Shown one piece after another: positions 1 through 7,595 of a stretch of 64,000 bases of DNA. Source of the stretch: Prochlorococcus sp. scB241_528N17. GTDB lineage: Bacteria; Cyanobacteriota; Cyanobacteriia; PCC-6307; Cyanobiaceae. The DNA is taken from the NCBI GenBank assembly GCA_000634735.1, contig JFLG01000077.1, positions 62,001 through 126,000 on the forward strand. Direction: 5' to 3'. How positions within the stretch are numbered: position 1 is the stretch's first letter; the number at the start of each line of letters is the position of its first letter. Made by a program: the position numbers and the translations under genes. The notes under the pieces were generated by a model that did no database searches, was not told where the DNA came from, and worked only from the letters and a program-made list of their open reading frames with translations.

Positions 1-692
1 CAATTTTGAGTTTAATAGGGAGTATTTTTTTAATATCTATTTTCTTTCAAAACAACGCGACTATTGGAGGCTGGGAATTTGAAGAGGCACTAATAATTCA
101 GTCTATTTACACAATTTTGAACGGAATAACAAATACTTGGTTTAATCCTAACCTCACAGAAATAGTTAAACATATTAGAGAAGGAACACTAGATTTCGTA
201 CTTTTAAAACCCATTGATAGTCAATTTTTTATTTCATTAAAAAAAATAAATCCATCTGGTTTTTTAGAAATAATACTTGGATTTTGCTTATTGTTATTCT
301 GCATGAGAATAAATCAAATAAATTTAAATTTAAGTTTTCTGACTTTATTTTTGATTACGATAATCTGCTCGATTTTTATTTTATATAGCCTATGGTTTTT
401 TATCTGTACAACTACTATTTGGTTTGTTAAGACTTGGAATGCTATAGAAGTCTTAAGATCATTTCTTTATATTGGAAGATTTCCTTTAAATTCATTTTCA
501 TTTTCTCTAAGAATATTTTTTAGTGTTTTCATACCTATTGCATTTATAACTACAATTCCTTCTGAGGTTTTTCTAGGTGTTTCTCAATTATGGAAAATAT
601 TGCTTGAAGTTATAGTCGCCACAGTATTTCTTATAACTTCAAGAAAATTCTGGTTATTTGCTTTAAAATTTTATTCCTCAGCATCTAGCTAA
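1..692 (+). CDS. ABC-2 type exporter permease (5' truncated)
   Basis: This is an integral membrane permease of an ABC exporter in the DUF990/COG3694-like ABC-2 group. The frame is open through the left edge of the window, so the N-terminus is missing. About five hydrophobic spans are visible. The stretch REGTLDFVLLKPIDSQFF lies in the conserved cytoplasmic segment of this family, and the protein ends with a hydrophobic span and a short basic tail. The paired permease and ATPase are expected upstream, outside the window. The substrate cannot be told from the sequence. Confidence 0.75.
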   Translation, partial: ILSLIGSIFLISIFFQNNATIGGWEFEEALIIQSIYTILNGITNTWFNPNLTEIVKHIREGTLDFVLLKPIDSQFFISLKKINPSGFLEIILGFCLLLFCMRINQINLNLSFLTLFLITIICSIFILYSLWFFICTTTIWFVKTWNAIEVLRSFLYIGRFPLNSFSFSLRIFFSVFIPIAFITTIPSEVFLGVSQLWKILLEVIVATVFLITSRKFWLFALKFYSSASS

Positions 693-695
693 ATA

Positions 696-962
696 TTACT
701 TAATAACCTCCTTACATAATTCCCAGATTAATTGTTTACTTTTCAGATTAGAAAGACTAGATAATTTCTTAAAGTGAAGTTTAGATTTTTCAACAGATAA
801 AAGCCTACAGTTGTATTCAATTTTATGATTTCTAGATATGATTCCTAATTTGAGAGCGATATCACAAAGGATAATTATTAAAGTGAGCAAAAATACAATA
901 CCGAAAAATTGTGAAACTGATTTTGAATAATTTTCTTTTTCAGTTTTTAATTCAAACTTCAT
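696..962 (-). CDS. Small single-span membrane protein, unknown function
   Basis: The product has 88 residues. A charged N-terminus (about 1-15) leads into one hydrophobic span (about residues 18-40), followed by a Lys-rich tail with two Cys. Its ATG at 962 touches the stop of the upstream gene on the same strand, which suggests a two-gene unit. It converges on the ABC permease, with only three bases between the stops. I recognise no family. Confidence 0.5.
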   Translation of the reverse strand: MKFELKTEKENYSKSVSQFFGIVFLLTLIIILCDIALKLGIISRNHKIEYNCRLLSVEKSKLHFKKLSSLSNLKSKQLIWELCKEVIK

Positions 963-1204
963 TACTTAACTATATGCTGAGGACACTTAATTGCAGCGAT
1001 AGCAACAGCAGTAACTTTAAAATTTTCTGACTTCTCAATAACCTTTTTAACTTCTAATGGACCAAATTTATTACTTGCATCACTGTAGGAAAGAAGTAAA
1101 GATTTATAGTTATCATGACCTAGATTTCTATACTCACAGAAATTATCCCCAACATAATTCAAAAGAGTTAATAAAGTTAATTCAATCATTAAAGCTTTTT
1201 TCAA
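962..1204 (-). CDS. Small hypothetical protein
   Basis: The product has 80 residues from a TTG start; the ATG at 1189 would give 75. A mildly hydrophobic N-terminus is followed by a polar body containing Cys at NFCEYR and KCPQ. The C-terminal VTAVAIAAIKCP looks like a short helix. Its stop overlaps the next gene's start, so the two are probably co-transcribed. No family recognised. An open frame on the other strand (1057-1251) is its shadow. Confidence 0.45.
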   Translation of the reverse strand: MKKALMIELTLLTLLNYVGDNFCEYRNLGHDNYKSLLLSYSDASNKFGPLEVKKVIEKSENFKVTAVAIAAIKCPQHIVK

Positions 1205-1352
1205 GCAAACTTCTTACGAATGATACTGTGCAGGATATTTTTAACAAGTAAAATTACCAAAAACATTTGAAATCATAAAATAAAATTTTTACTCATAAAT
1301 TTTATAATTACAAAATTATTTCAGAATTTTTAAATATACATATAAGAAAATT

Positions 1353-1484
1353 ATTAAAGCACTATCTGTAGTGTTTAACTTGGTTGCGTTCTGCGCTACA
1401 GATAGGGGGTTGATTTTTTTAAGGAATTGGTTTAAAAATAAGATTCCCCATCACCCGGCCCCACATATGTGAGGCCTTTTTTTT
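1353..1484 (+). ncRNA. Candidate structured small RNA with its own terminator
   Basis: This lies in a gene-free stretch (1252-1643). CTATCTGTAG (1362-1371) pairs with CTACAGATAG (1396-1405). GGGG near 1405 can pair with CCCC near 1446. The 3' end is a GC-rich hairpin (1457-1476) followed by eight T (1477-1484), a typical intrinsic terminator. An AT-rich -10-like CATATAAG lies just upstream. It has no convincing reading frame. It does not show the Yfr1 or Yfr2 core motifs, or SRP-RNA or tmRNA hallmarks. The 5' end is an estimate. Confidence 0.5.
1457..1484 (+). terminator. Rho-independent terminator
   Basis: GGCC (1457-1460) pairs with GGCC (1473-1476), and the CACA/TGTG core pairs inside it. 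An uninterrupted run of eight T follows. The GC-rich stem stands out against the AT-rich surroundings. Confidence 0.75.
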
Positions 1485-1643
1485 ATGGGTTTTAAGATAA
1501 GATCTCTTAAAGTAATATTTTATAAAACTAGTTATTCATTAACACCTTTGAAAATGAATAAAGTTTATGGTTAATTTATTTTTTTAACTAATATACCTGC
1601 ATTATACTTTTCAACCAAAATCGTATTAATATTTTCAATTAAT

Positions 1644-2456
1644 TTATAAAAAACTTTTTATGGATTTGATCAATAAACTAATACCAACTAAAACACAAAC
1701 TATTATGAAAGTTTTCTTAATTAGAATATTCCCATTTAATTTTGACAGGTGAGCCCCGAAATATCCCCCTGAAAAGGAACCAATTATTAATACTATCAAC
1801 ATATTTGAAGGAACCGATCCTATTCTTGCCAAAAAAACTGCTCCGACAAAATTCCAAAAAATCCCAACAGTAAAGAATGTCATACTTATAGCTCGAAGAA
1901 AATCCATTTCAAAAGTTTTTATTAAAAGTATTGTTACTAGCAATCCAGTTCCTGAAGAAATAGAACCATTCAAGATCCCTATAAGGAAAATAAAAATTAA
2001 AAATCTAATTTTATGAAATAAATTAAGCTTCCTATTACCTGATGATAAACCTAAATCTGGTTTAAGGAATGAATAAAAAGCCAATAATATAGAAATTATT
2101 CCTAAAATTAAGTAAAGATACTTTTCTGATATAAATTCAACTATAAAAGACCCTAAAATCACTCCTGGTAACCCAAAAATTAAAATTTGCCAAGCAACAC
2201 TTATATCATTACCTAAGGATTTGTAATTTCTTAAAGAACCGCCTATTCCTAGTGCCACTGTTGCTAATTTATGACTAGCCAGAGCCTGATAATAAGGAAC
2301 ACCAGATAAAATCAATGCTGGCAATTGTAGTAATCCTGCTCCTCCTCCAGAAATTGCTGAGAACGTATTAGAAAAAAAGGATATCAAAAAGATATAAATA
2401 CTTCGAAATAAAGAATGATCAAAACTTCCAAATGATATTGTTAATAGATAAAGCAT
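1644..2456 (-). CDS. TauE/SafE-family membrane permease
   Basis: The product has 270 residues and about eight hydrophobic spans, and belongs to the sulfite exporter TauE/SafE (DUF81) family. The N-terminal half carries the family signature SAISGGGAGLLQLPALILSG (about residues 34-53), followed by a conserved HKLA segment. The second half repeats the pattern as LNGSISSGTGLLVTILL. Members move sulfite, sulfonates or other organic anions across the inner membrane; the substrate here is unknown. The gene stands alone, divergent from the HNH gene across a 136-base spacer. Confidence 0.85.
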   Translation of the reverse strand: MLYLLTISFGSFDHSLFRSIYIFLISFFSNTFSAISGGGAGLLQLPALILSGVPYYQALASHKLATVALGIGGSLRNYKSLGNDISVAWQILIFGLPGVILGSFIVEFISEKYLYLILGIISILLAFYSFLKPDLGLSSGNRKLNLFHKIRFLIFIFLIGILNGSISSGTGLLVTILLIKTFEMDFLRAISMTFFTVGIFWNFVGAVFLARIGSVPSNMLIVLIIGSFSGGYFGAHLSKLNGNILIKKTFIIVCVLVGISLLIKSIKSFL

Positions 2457-2592
2457 TGACTATAAATTGCTAGTAATAAGGAAATATAATTATTTTCATA
2501 AAGAGCAAATAACTTTTAAGGTCTAATTTTATCTTTTTCAATCATAGTTTAAAAAAAACTGTTATTATCAAAAAAAAATTTTCAAGAATATT

Positions 2593-2934
2593 ATGCATAA
2601 ACAAGATGCAATTTACCTTGATCAGTTTTGTCCCAAGATAAGTAATAAAAATTGGAGAGAGTCACTTAATAAACTTACTAAGTATAAATGTATTTATTGC
2701 GGTAAACCATCAGAGTCGCTTGACCACCTTCACCCAATGTCAAAAGGGGGGATTAGTAGTACAAGTAATTGCGTGCCATGTTGTTTGTCATGTAATGGAA
2801 AGAAGTCAGATTCAGAAGTTCTTAGTTGGTACAGAAAACAAAGTTTTTATGATCCTCGAAGGGCTATGGCGATAAGGGCATGGTTTAATGAGGATTTAAA
2901 ACTAGCGTCAATGCTTTTGAACTACCTAAATTAA
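2593..2934 (+). CDS. HNH endonuclease-domain protein
   Basis: The product has 113 residues. Two CxxC pairs (CIYCGK, and CLSC in VPCCLSCNGKK) flank the HNH core: DHLHPMSKGG supplies the DH motif, followed by SNCVPCC and N in CNGKKSD. This is the Zn-bound beta-beta-alpha metal fold. Picocyanobacterial chromosomes often hold such stand-alone HNH proteins. Whether it acts as a homing, repair or restriction nuclease cannot be decided. No methyltransferase or intron lies beside it. Confidence 0.8.
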   Translation: MHKQDAIYLDQFCPKISNKNWRESLNKLTKYKCIYCGKPSESLDHLHPMSKGGISSTSNCVPCCLSCNGKKSDSEVLSWYRKQSFYDPRRAMAIRAWFNEDLKLASMLLNYLN

Positions 2935-3021
2935 AATGAATATTAAATTGATTGAGATAAAAAAATAATTTTGAATATGGTTGAATAGGATCTTCCTATT
3001 ATGATAAATAATAAATTTTTT

Positions 3022-3216
3022 TTAAATTATCCTTTTTATTTCTAAATTTATTTTATCGCTTTTGTAAAGCGCAATATTAGAAAAGTCATCTTTCCACATT
3101 ATTGGCGAATCTAAAACCTTTCTCTCTGGTGACTTTACTGAAAAAATCAATCCAAATACAAAAAGAATAGTAATCAAAATGATTATCATTACTAATTTGT
3201 CTGAGATATTGTTCAT
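3022..3216 (-). CDS. Small membrane-anchored hypothetical protein
   Basis: The product has 64 residues: one hydrophobic span (about residues 8-27), then a short polar extracytoplasmic tail. It lies nine bases downstream of the secreted protein gene 3226-3627 and is probably co-transcribed with it. No family recognised. A palindrome TGATTATCA inside the span-coding region is probably codon coincidence. Confidence 0.5.
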   Translation of the reverse strand: MNNISDKLVMIIILITILFVFGLIFSVKSPERKVLDSPIMWKDDFSNIALYKSDKINLEIKRII

Positions 3217-3225
3217 TAACCTAAT

Positions 3226-3627
3226 CTATCTTGAAAAATTTTTGTCAGGAGTGGTTTTTTCATAAATTTCAAGAAAATATGATTTAAAGTAATCAACTCC
3301 TTCCTTTCCAATCAATCCAATTGAATTGCCACAATCATTTACTACTTGTAATGAAATTTGATTAGCCAAGTCACTTTTCTCAATCCATTTTTTCTGTGGA
3401 TTATAAGAAAAAGATATAATATTTTCAGTTTTTACAATAGCTGATTTCATTGCTTCATCTTTAGAAAAACCAATTTGAATATCTTTGCAATATTCCCTGG
3501 AGAAATTATTAGAAATCCTATTTTGTAGCAAACTAACACTAGGGTCTGAGGTGTCAAAAGCTAAACCTATTGAAGGTTTTACTAGATAAACTATAAAAAA
3601 AAGAAAACCAAAAATGAATTTTAACAA
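3226..3627 (-). CDS. Secreted hypothetical protein with a conserved Cys pair
   Basis: The product has 133 residues. It has a clear signal peptide (hydrophobic residues 3-22, cleavage probably after GLAFD). The mature part has Cys at FSREYC and at VVNDCG, about 54 residues apart. The protein at 22227-22664 has the same plan: signal peptide, [FS]-x-x-x-[FY]-C, then [ND]-[DN]-C-G. The two look like distant paralogues that could each hold a disulfide in the periplasm or thylakoid lumen. Function unknown. Confidence 0.6.
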   Translation of the reverse strand: MLKFIFGFLFFIVYLVKPSIGLAFDTSDPSVSLLQNRISNNFSREYCKDIQIGFSKDEAMKSAIVKTENIISFSYNPQKKWIEKSDLANQISLQVVNDCGNSIGLIGKEGVDYFKSYFLEIYEKTTPDKNFSR

Positions 3628-3789
3628 TAGGTATTTATCAATCCTTATTAATAATATATTAGTTTTTTCTAATTGTCTTTAAAATTTTACCTGATAATTA
3701 TTAACAGTAAATTAAATTTCAATTTATTAAAAATTAAAAGTATTGCGATAAGTTCAGCAATAATAGTCAAAGTTTATTTGACTACTTAT

Positions 3790-4011
3790 ATGTACGAATC
3801 ATTAATGACATTGCTATTTTTTCCGGACTGGACAAATGGATTGCCTTCAGACTTTTTAATCCTTCATTTTTTCGTAGGAGCTGTAATTTTTCCATTCAAC
3901 ATGATTCATGCTAAAGCAAGAAAAATTGACAGTCAAAACCCACAGGAAGCAGCTAACGGGTATAAAAACTCAGACAATGCTACATTTTTTGGATACGAAG
4001 AAATCAATTAG
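3790..4011 (+). CDS. Small membrane protein, unknown function
   Basis: The frame is open from a TTG at 3673, but I prefer the ATG at 3790 (73 residues, beginning MYESLMTLLFF). The upstream part is Lys/Ile-rich low-complexity sequence with no ribosome site. The protein has two hydrophobic stretches, the second around LILHFFVGAVIFPFN, and a polar tail. No family recognised. It is followed closely by another small membrane protein in the same direction. Confidence 0.5.
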   Translation: MYESLMTLLFFPDWTNGLPSDFLILHFFVGAVIFPFNMIHAKARKIDSQNPQEAANGYKNSDNATFFGYEEIN

Positions 4012-4046
4012 ATTTCCATAATTTTTTTTAAGGAATTACTTAATTG

Positions 4047-4271
4047 ATGATAATTTTCCTAAATACAGCTTTAGATCTCAAAATTTTCAGCCCCAGTGAA
4101 CCTTTAGGAATATTGATTATTTTTTTAGGATTGATATTTACTGGAATGATCTTCTACATCATTTATGCAGTAAGTACTAATAAAGAATCAGTAGAAGATA
4201 AAAAGATAAGAACTAAAAAGGAGTACTTACAAAAAGAGAAAATAGGAAAATTATTTCCTAAGAAAAAATAG
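4047..4271 (+). CDS. Small single-span membrane protein
   Basis: The product has 74 residues from the ATG at 4047; a TTG three bases upstream is also in frame. An AAGGA-like ribosome site lies at about 4030-4035. One strong hydrophobic span (about residues 21-42) is followed by a highly basic Lys-rich cytoplasmic tail. The gene lies 35 bases after the preceding small membrane protein. No function can be assigned. Confidence 0.5.
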   Translation: MIIFLNTALDLKIFSPSEPLGILIIFLGLIFTGMIFYIIYAVSTNKESVEDKKIRTKKEYLQKEKIGKLFPKKK

Positions 4272-4493
4272 ATTTAATTGTTTTATTACTACAAAGGTAA
4301 TTATTTATATTGTTTATGATCAAATCAGTAGGATCCAAAAACATAAGTTTTAGTTCTTTTAAATCAAACATATTCTAAATTTTTATAATAACAATTTAAT
4401 TTTTTTTACGAGGAGTTTATATTGTTAATTGCACTAAAAATTATTTTCATATCATGCAAAAAATGTTAAAAATGGAAAAAATGATTAGAAATC

Positions 4494-4997
4494 TTGGAGA
4501 ATTCACCTCAATATCTATTTCTTGCTAGTGGCGTAAATAATGGAGAAGGTTTTTGGATAGTGGGAATAAAAAATTGCGATGAAAATATCCTGGATGATGA
4601 TAATCTTTTAGATTGTCATAGAAAAGAATTAATAGGTAATGAATCAGCAAAAGATATTCTTTTGGCTATTAATTTAAACTTGAATAATTTATTAAATGAA
4701 CTAAAAAACAAAAATCATTTTATACGAAGTCCTTCAATGGGAATTTCATTTGATCTCCCTTTAGAAATCTTGGAAAATATTTTTGATTTTTGGTTAGATA
4801 TTTATAAAAATCAAGAAGCATGGGAAGCTTGTCTAGGTCTTCTTAAAGTTAGAAAAAGAATTCCTCTAACAAACCTAATTGAAAGCGAAAGTTTAAAGGG
4901 TAACTCGAAAAAATGGGCTATAAAAATTGAAAATTTACATACTTATATTCCTTCTTCACATAGAATTGATAAGTTAAATGATCCCATGTGGGAATAA
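4494..4997 (+). CDS. Hypothetical soluble protein
   Basis: The product has 167 residues from a TTG start; no in-frame ATG exists before the upstream stop. It is mixed and acidic, with no membrane span. Its N-terminal half resembles a small alpha/beta domain (YLFLASGVNNGEGFWIVGIKN), and the Trp-rich segment FWLDIYKNQEAWEACLG is helical. I recognise no family. It is in line with the small gene at 5074, separated by 76 bases. Confidence 0.5.
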   Translation: MENSPQYLFLASGVNNGEGFWIVGIKNCDENILDDDNLLDCHRKELIGNESAKDILLAINLNLNNLLNELKNKNHFIRSPSMGISFDLPLEILENIFDFWLDIYKNQEAWEACLGLLKVRKRIPLTNLIESESLKGNSKKWAIKIENLHTYIPSSHRIDKLNDPMWE

Positions 4998-5073
4998 TTT
5001 TTATCTTTTTAATACTCAAAATATTTACTTCGTTGGATATTTAAGTAAAAATAAAATAACTATTAATTAAAAA

Positions 5074-5259
5074 ATGAATAAACCATATTCTTTTAGTATC
5101 GATCAAATGAACGGGATTGTAGAGGATACATACGCCAAGATAATAAATGAATGTGAAAATTTAAAAAAAAATACTAGTTGTCCAAATGAGCAAGTAATAG
5201 CACTTTTAAGCGTTATTGCTTCAAATTACGCTATTACAAAAGAAAAAAACGAAAATTAA
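5074..5259 (+). CDS. Small hypothetical protein upstream of the phosphoribosyltransferase
   Basis: The product has 61 residues, soluble and probably helical, with two Cys (NECENLKK and TSCPN). Its stop at 5259 lies one base before the ATG of the phosphoribosyltransferase, so the two are almost certainly translated from one message. No family recognised. It could be an accessory protein for the nucleobase-salvage genes that follow. Confidence 0.55.
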   Translation: MNKPYSFSIDQMNGIVEDTYAKIINECENLKKNTSCPNEQVIALLSVIASNYAITKEKNEN

Positions 5260-5260
5260 G

Positions 5261-5656
5261 ATGATAAGTTATTTTACTTGGGACGAATTTGATAAAAGCG
5301 TAGAACAAATAGCAAATAAATGTAGGTTTAAGGAGTTTTCTGGAATATATGGAGTTCCTCGTGGTGGATTATGTCTTGCTGTAGCACTAAGCCATAAATT
5401 AAAAATTGAATTAATTTCAGAACCAATAAAAAATTCACTAATAGTAGATGATGTTTTTGAAACTGGTCTTACATTAACGACCTTCAAGGATATTGAAGGA
5501 GCAATGTTTTTTGTATTATTTAGTAAAATCAAACCAACATGGTGGAATACAGTATTTATATCTAAAAAAAGCCAATGGATAGTTTTCCCTTGGGAAAATA
5601 CTTTGAATTCAAACAGTGACCGCGAAGAGTACATCAAAAAAAGAGGTTTAAGTTGA
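5261..5656 (+). CDS. Phosphoribosyltransferase-like protein
   Basis: The product has 131 residues from the ATG at 5261; an in-frame upstream extension exists but overlaps the previous gene. YGVPRGGLCLA (about residues 30-40) matches the pyrophosphate-binding loop of type I phosphoribosyltransferases. LIVDDVFETGLTL (60-72) is the PRPP-binding motif, with the acidic pair D63/D64. Such enzymes join a base to PRPP. The protein is shorter than typical hypoxanthine or xanthine enzymes. Its stop overlaps the start of a nucleoside deoxyribosyltransferase gene, which points to nucleobase salvage or exchange. The base specificity is unknown. Confidence 0.7.
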   Translation: MISYFTWDEFDKSVEQIANKCRFKEFSGIYGVPRGGLCLAVALSHKLKIELISEPIKNSLIVDDVFETGLTLTTFKDIEGAMFFVLFSKIKPTWWNTVFISKKSQWIVFPWENTLNSNSDREEYIKKRGLS

Positions 5657-6111
5657 GTAAGAAATTATATTTGGCAAATCCATATGGATTTTCAAAACAA
5701 TCTAAAACGCTTTTAAATGAATTTATTGAAATCTTCAATGATTTAAACGTAGAGGTATTTGAACCTTTTGAGAGAGCAAAACCATTAATACAATTAGAAA
5801 GTCAATGGGCATATGAAGTTGCAAGTAGTAATTTCCATGATTTAAAAGAATGTGATTGTATTTTTGCGATTGTTAATGGAAATCCTCCAGATGAAGGGGT
5901 AATGATTGAATTAGGTATCGCAATTGCTTTAAAAAAGGAAATCTTTTTATTCAGGGATGATTTTAGAAATTGTTCTGATAGCGATCAATACCCATTAAAT
6001 CTAATGTTATTCCTTGGCCTTCCTAAAGATAATTGGGAAAAATATTATTTTGAATCATTACAAGATATAAGAAGTAAAAATAAAAGATTTATAGATTGGG
6101 CAAAAAATTAG
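5653..6111 (+). CDS. Nucleoside 2-deoxyribosyltransferase-family protein
   Basis: The product has 152 residues from a TTG start overlapping the phosphoribosyltransferase stop by four bases (TTGA). LYLANPYGFS (about 5-14) is the N-terminal strand motif of the family. NGNPPDEGVMIELGIA (75-90) carries the catalytic region, with Glu86 the expected nucleophile. The family exchanges the base on deoxyribonucleosides or hydrolyses the N-glycosidic bond of nucleotides (DNPH/NDRT fold). Together with its neighbour it forms a compact nucleotide-salvage module of a kind also seen in phages. Confidence 0.75.
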   Translation: MSKKLYLANPYGFSKQSKTLLNEFIEIFNDLNVEVFEPFERAKPLIQLESQWAYEVASSNFHDLKECDCIFAIVNGNPPDEGVMIELGIAIALKKEIFLFRDDFRNCSDSDQYPLNLMLFLGLPKDNWEKYYFESLQDIRSKNKRFIDWAKN

Positions 6112-6189
6112 CCGAATAAACCATTAACCCTAATGCAGAAGTTTAAATATATCTGTTGAGGTGCTAGAATAAAATTTATTTAGAAAATT

Positions 6190-6366
6190 TTGACACAAGT
6201 TACTGTTGGAGAGAACGAAGGAATTGAATCTGCCCTTAGAAGATTTAAGAGACAAGTTTCTAAGTCGGGTATTTTTGCAGATTTAAAAAGACTTAGACAT
6301 CACGAAACGCCTATTGAAAAATATAAAAGAAAATTGCAACAGAGAAGAAAAGCCAGAAGAAGATAA
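6190..6366 (+). CDS. rpsU: 30S ribosomal protein S21
   Basis: The product has 58 residues from a TTG start. It has the N-terminal [20 protein letters not shown] typical of S21, then a basic tail ending QQRRKARRR. The length and sequence fit cyanobacterial S21 throughout. It is a peripheral protein of the small subunit near the mRNA 3' anti-Shine-Dalgarno site. The gene follows the salvage genes after a 78-base spacer containing a TAGAATAAA -10-like stretch, so it probably has its own promoter. Confidence 0.93.
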
Positions 6367-6418
6367 TCTGTAATATCTCCTAAAGTTTTTGGATGCTTTT
6401 TATATTATAAAATTTTAA

Positions 6419-6730
6419 CTACTTAAGCTTCTTAAGCTTCTTAATAAGATTTATTCCAACTCCTGATACAGCAAGAAGATCTTTTTCATCAGCAGCAATG
6501 ACTGCTTTTGTTGTTTTAAATCCAGCCTCATATAAAGCTTTTGCGCTTTTTGCTCCAACACCTGGGAGTGTAGTCAAAGTTTCAATATTTTTCTTAGAAT
6601 TAACAGATTTAGTTTTTGTTTTTGTCTTCACAGACTTTGCTGCTTTTTTTTCTTTCTTTAAAGGAGTTTCAGGAGATACTGCACTTTTTAAAAAAATTGA
6701 TTTTAGTTTGCTGAGAAATTTAGAAATCAT
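6419..6730 (-). CDS. Helix-hairpin-helix protein with basic linker
   Basis: The product has 103 residues. An N-terminal amphipathic helix is followed by a Lys-rich, disordered segment (about 24-48). The C-terminal domain holds two helix-hairpin-helix motifs, LTTLPGVGAKSAKAL and LLAVSGVGINLIKKL, separated by a short helix. This fold binds DNA non-specifically or mediates protein contacts, as in the tails of RuvA and of RNA polymerase alpha-like proteins. The gene converges on rpsU. Its exact role is unknown. Confidence 0.6.
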   Translation of the reverse strand: MISKFLSKLKSIFLKSAVSPETPLKKEKKAAKSVKTKTKTKSVNSKKNIETLTTLPGVGAKSAKALYEAGFKTTKAVIAADEKDLLAVSGVGINLIKKLKKLK

Positions 6731-6998
6731 TGCAATATATAAGTAATAAAATTAGCTCATCAATTTAATATATTATCAAATTCCAGAGGAATTAATAACA
6801 AGACAATAGCTAATTGAATAGAAATAATTTATTTACAATTATATAAAGACACACATTTAATATTTATGCAAGCTTACGAGCTATTGCAAGGTATTCAAAA
6901 TTATTTGAAAACAAAAAAAAAGAAAAAATGTACTTTCAAAAATTAAAGTTATTTATTAATAGTAAAGTTAAAATCATTTTAAAGAAAAGATTATAAAA

Positions 6999-7595
6999 AT
7001 GAAGCTTATTTTTATAAGTGGACCTTCTGGAAGCGGGAAAACAACTTTATCAAATCAAATAATAAAAAAAAATAAAAATGGTATTGTGTTAAGTACCGAC
7101 AATTACTATAAGACAGGGTTAATAAGTAAATTACTACCAAAACTCGTAGAAGGTTTTTTTGATAGAAGTATTAGTTTTAATAACAAACTATTCAAAAAAG
7201 ATTTTGATTTTATTTATACGAATGGAATTTCAATCTATGATCGTTATTATAATTTCGAAAAGAAAACAATTCAAAATACCTTAAACGAAAAGAATAATAT
7301 TAGTTTTTTAATTGTTGAGGGTATATTTGCTAAAGAATTCTCAAACACTTTAAATAATAAGGATTATAATTTTTTAGAAATAAAAACAAAAAAAAATGAG
7401 TGCATGAAAAGAGTTGTCCAAAGAGATATAAAAGAAAGGGGGAAGGATAAAAAACAAGCTGAGAATGATTTTTTAAAATCTTGGGACATTTATTACGATA
7501 AATTCAAAACTGACAGCATAAAAAATAATACAAATAAATTCATTATTGAAAAAAACACTGATATAGATCACATTCTGAAAAAATTATTTAATTAA
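6999..7595 (+). CDS. Uridine kinase-like P-loop protein
   Basis: The product has 198 residues. The Walker A motif GPSGSGKTT (8-16) is followed by a DNYYKTG segment (about 34-40), which matches the nucleoside-binding region of uridine kinase/phosphoribulokinase-like NTPases. A Walker-B-like FLIVEGIFA (about 103-111) and a basic lid region with KRVVQRDIKERG follow. The probable reaction is ATP-dependent phosphorylation of a nucleoside or other small molecule. Its last 12 bases overlap the end of the convergent FAD oxidoreductase gene. Confidence 0.75.
   Translation: MKLIFISGPSGSGKTTLSNQIIKKNKNGIVLSTDNYYKTGLISKLLPKLVEGFFDRSISFNNKLFKKDFDFIYTNGISIYDRYYNFEKKTIQNTLNEKNNISFLIVEGIFAKEFSNTLNNKDYNFLEIKTKKNECMKRVVQRDIKERGKDKKQAENDFLKSWDIYYDKFKTDSIKNNTNKFIIEKNTDIDHILKKLFN

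Noticed and set aside
3178-3190. TGATTATCA palindrome like the znu operator
   Set aside because: It sits in codons of a membrane span (Ile/Met-rich) and no start lies downstream at a sensible distance.
6866-6946. 26-residue frame starting MQAYELLQGIQNYL in the 6731-6998 gap
   Set aside because: It ends in a poly-Lys run from an A-rich stretch, and has no ribosome site. Coding support is too weak. Otherwise I see nothing in this gap.
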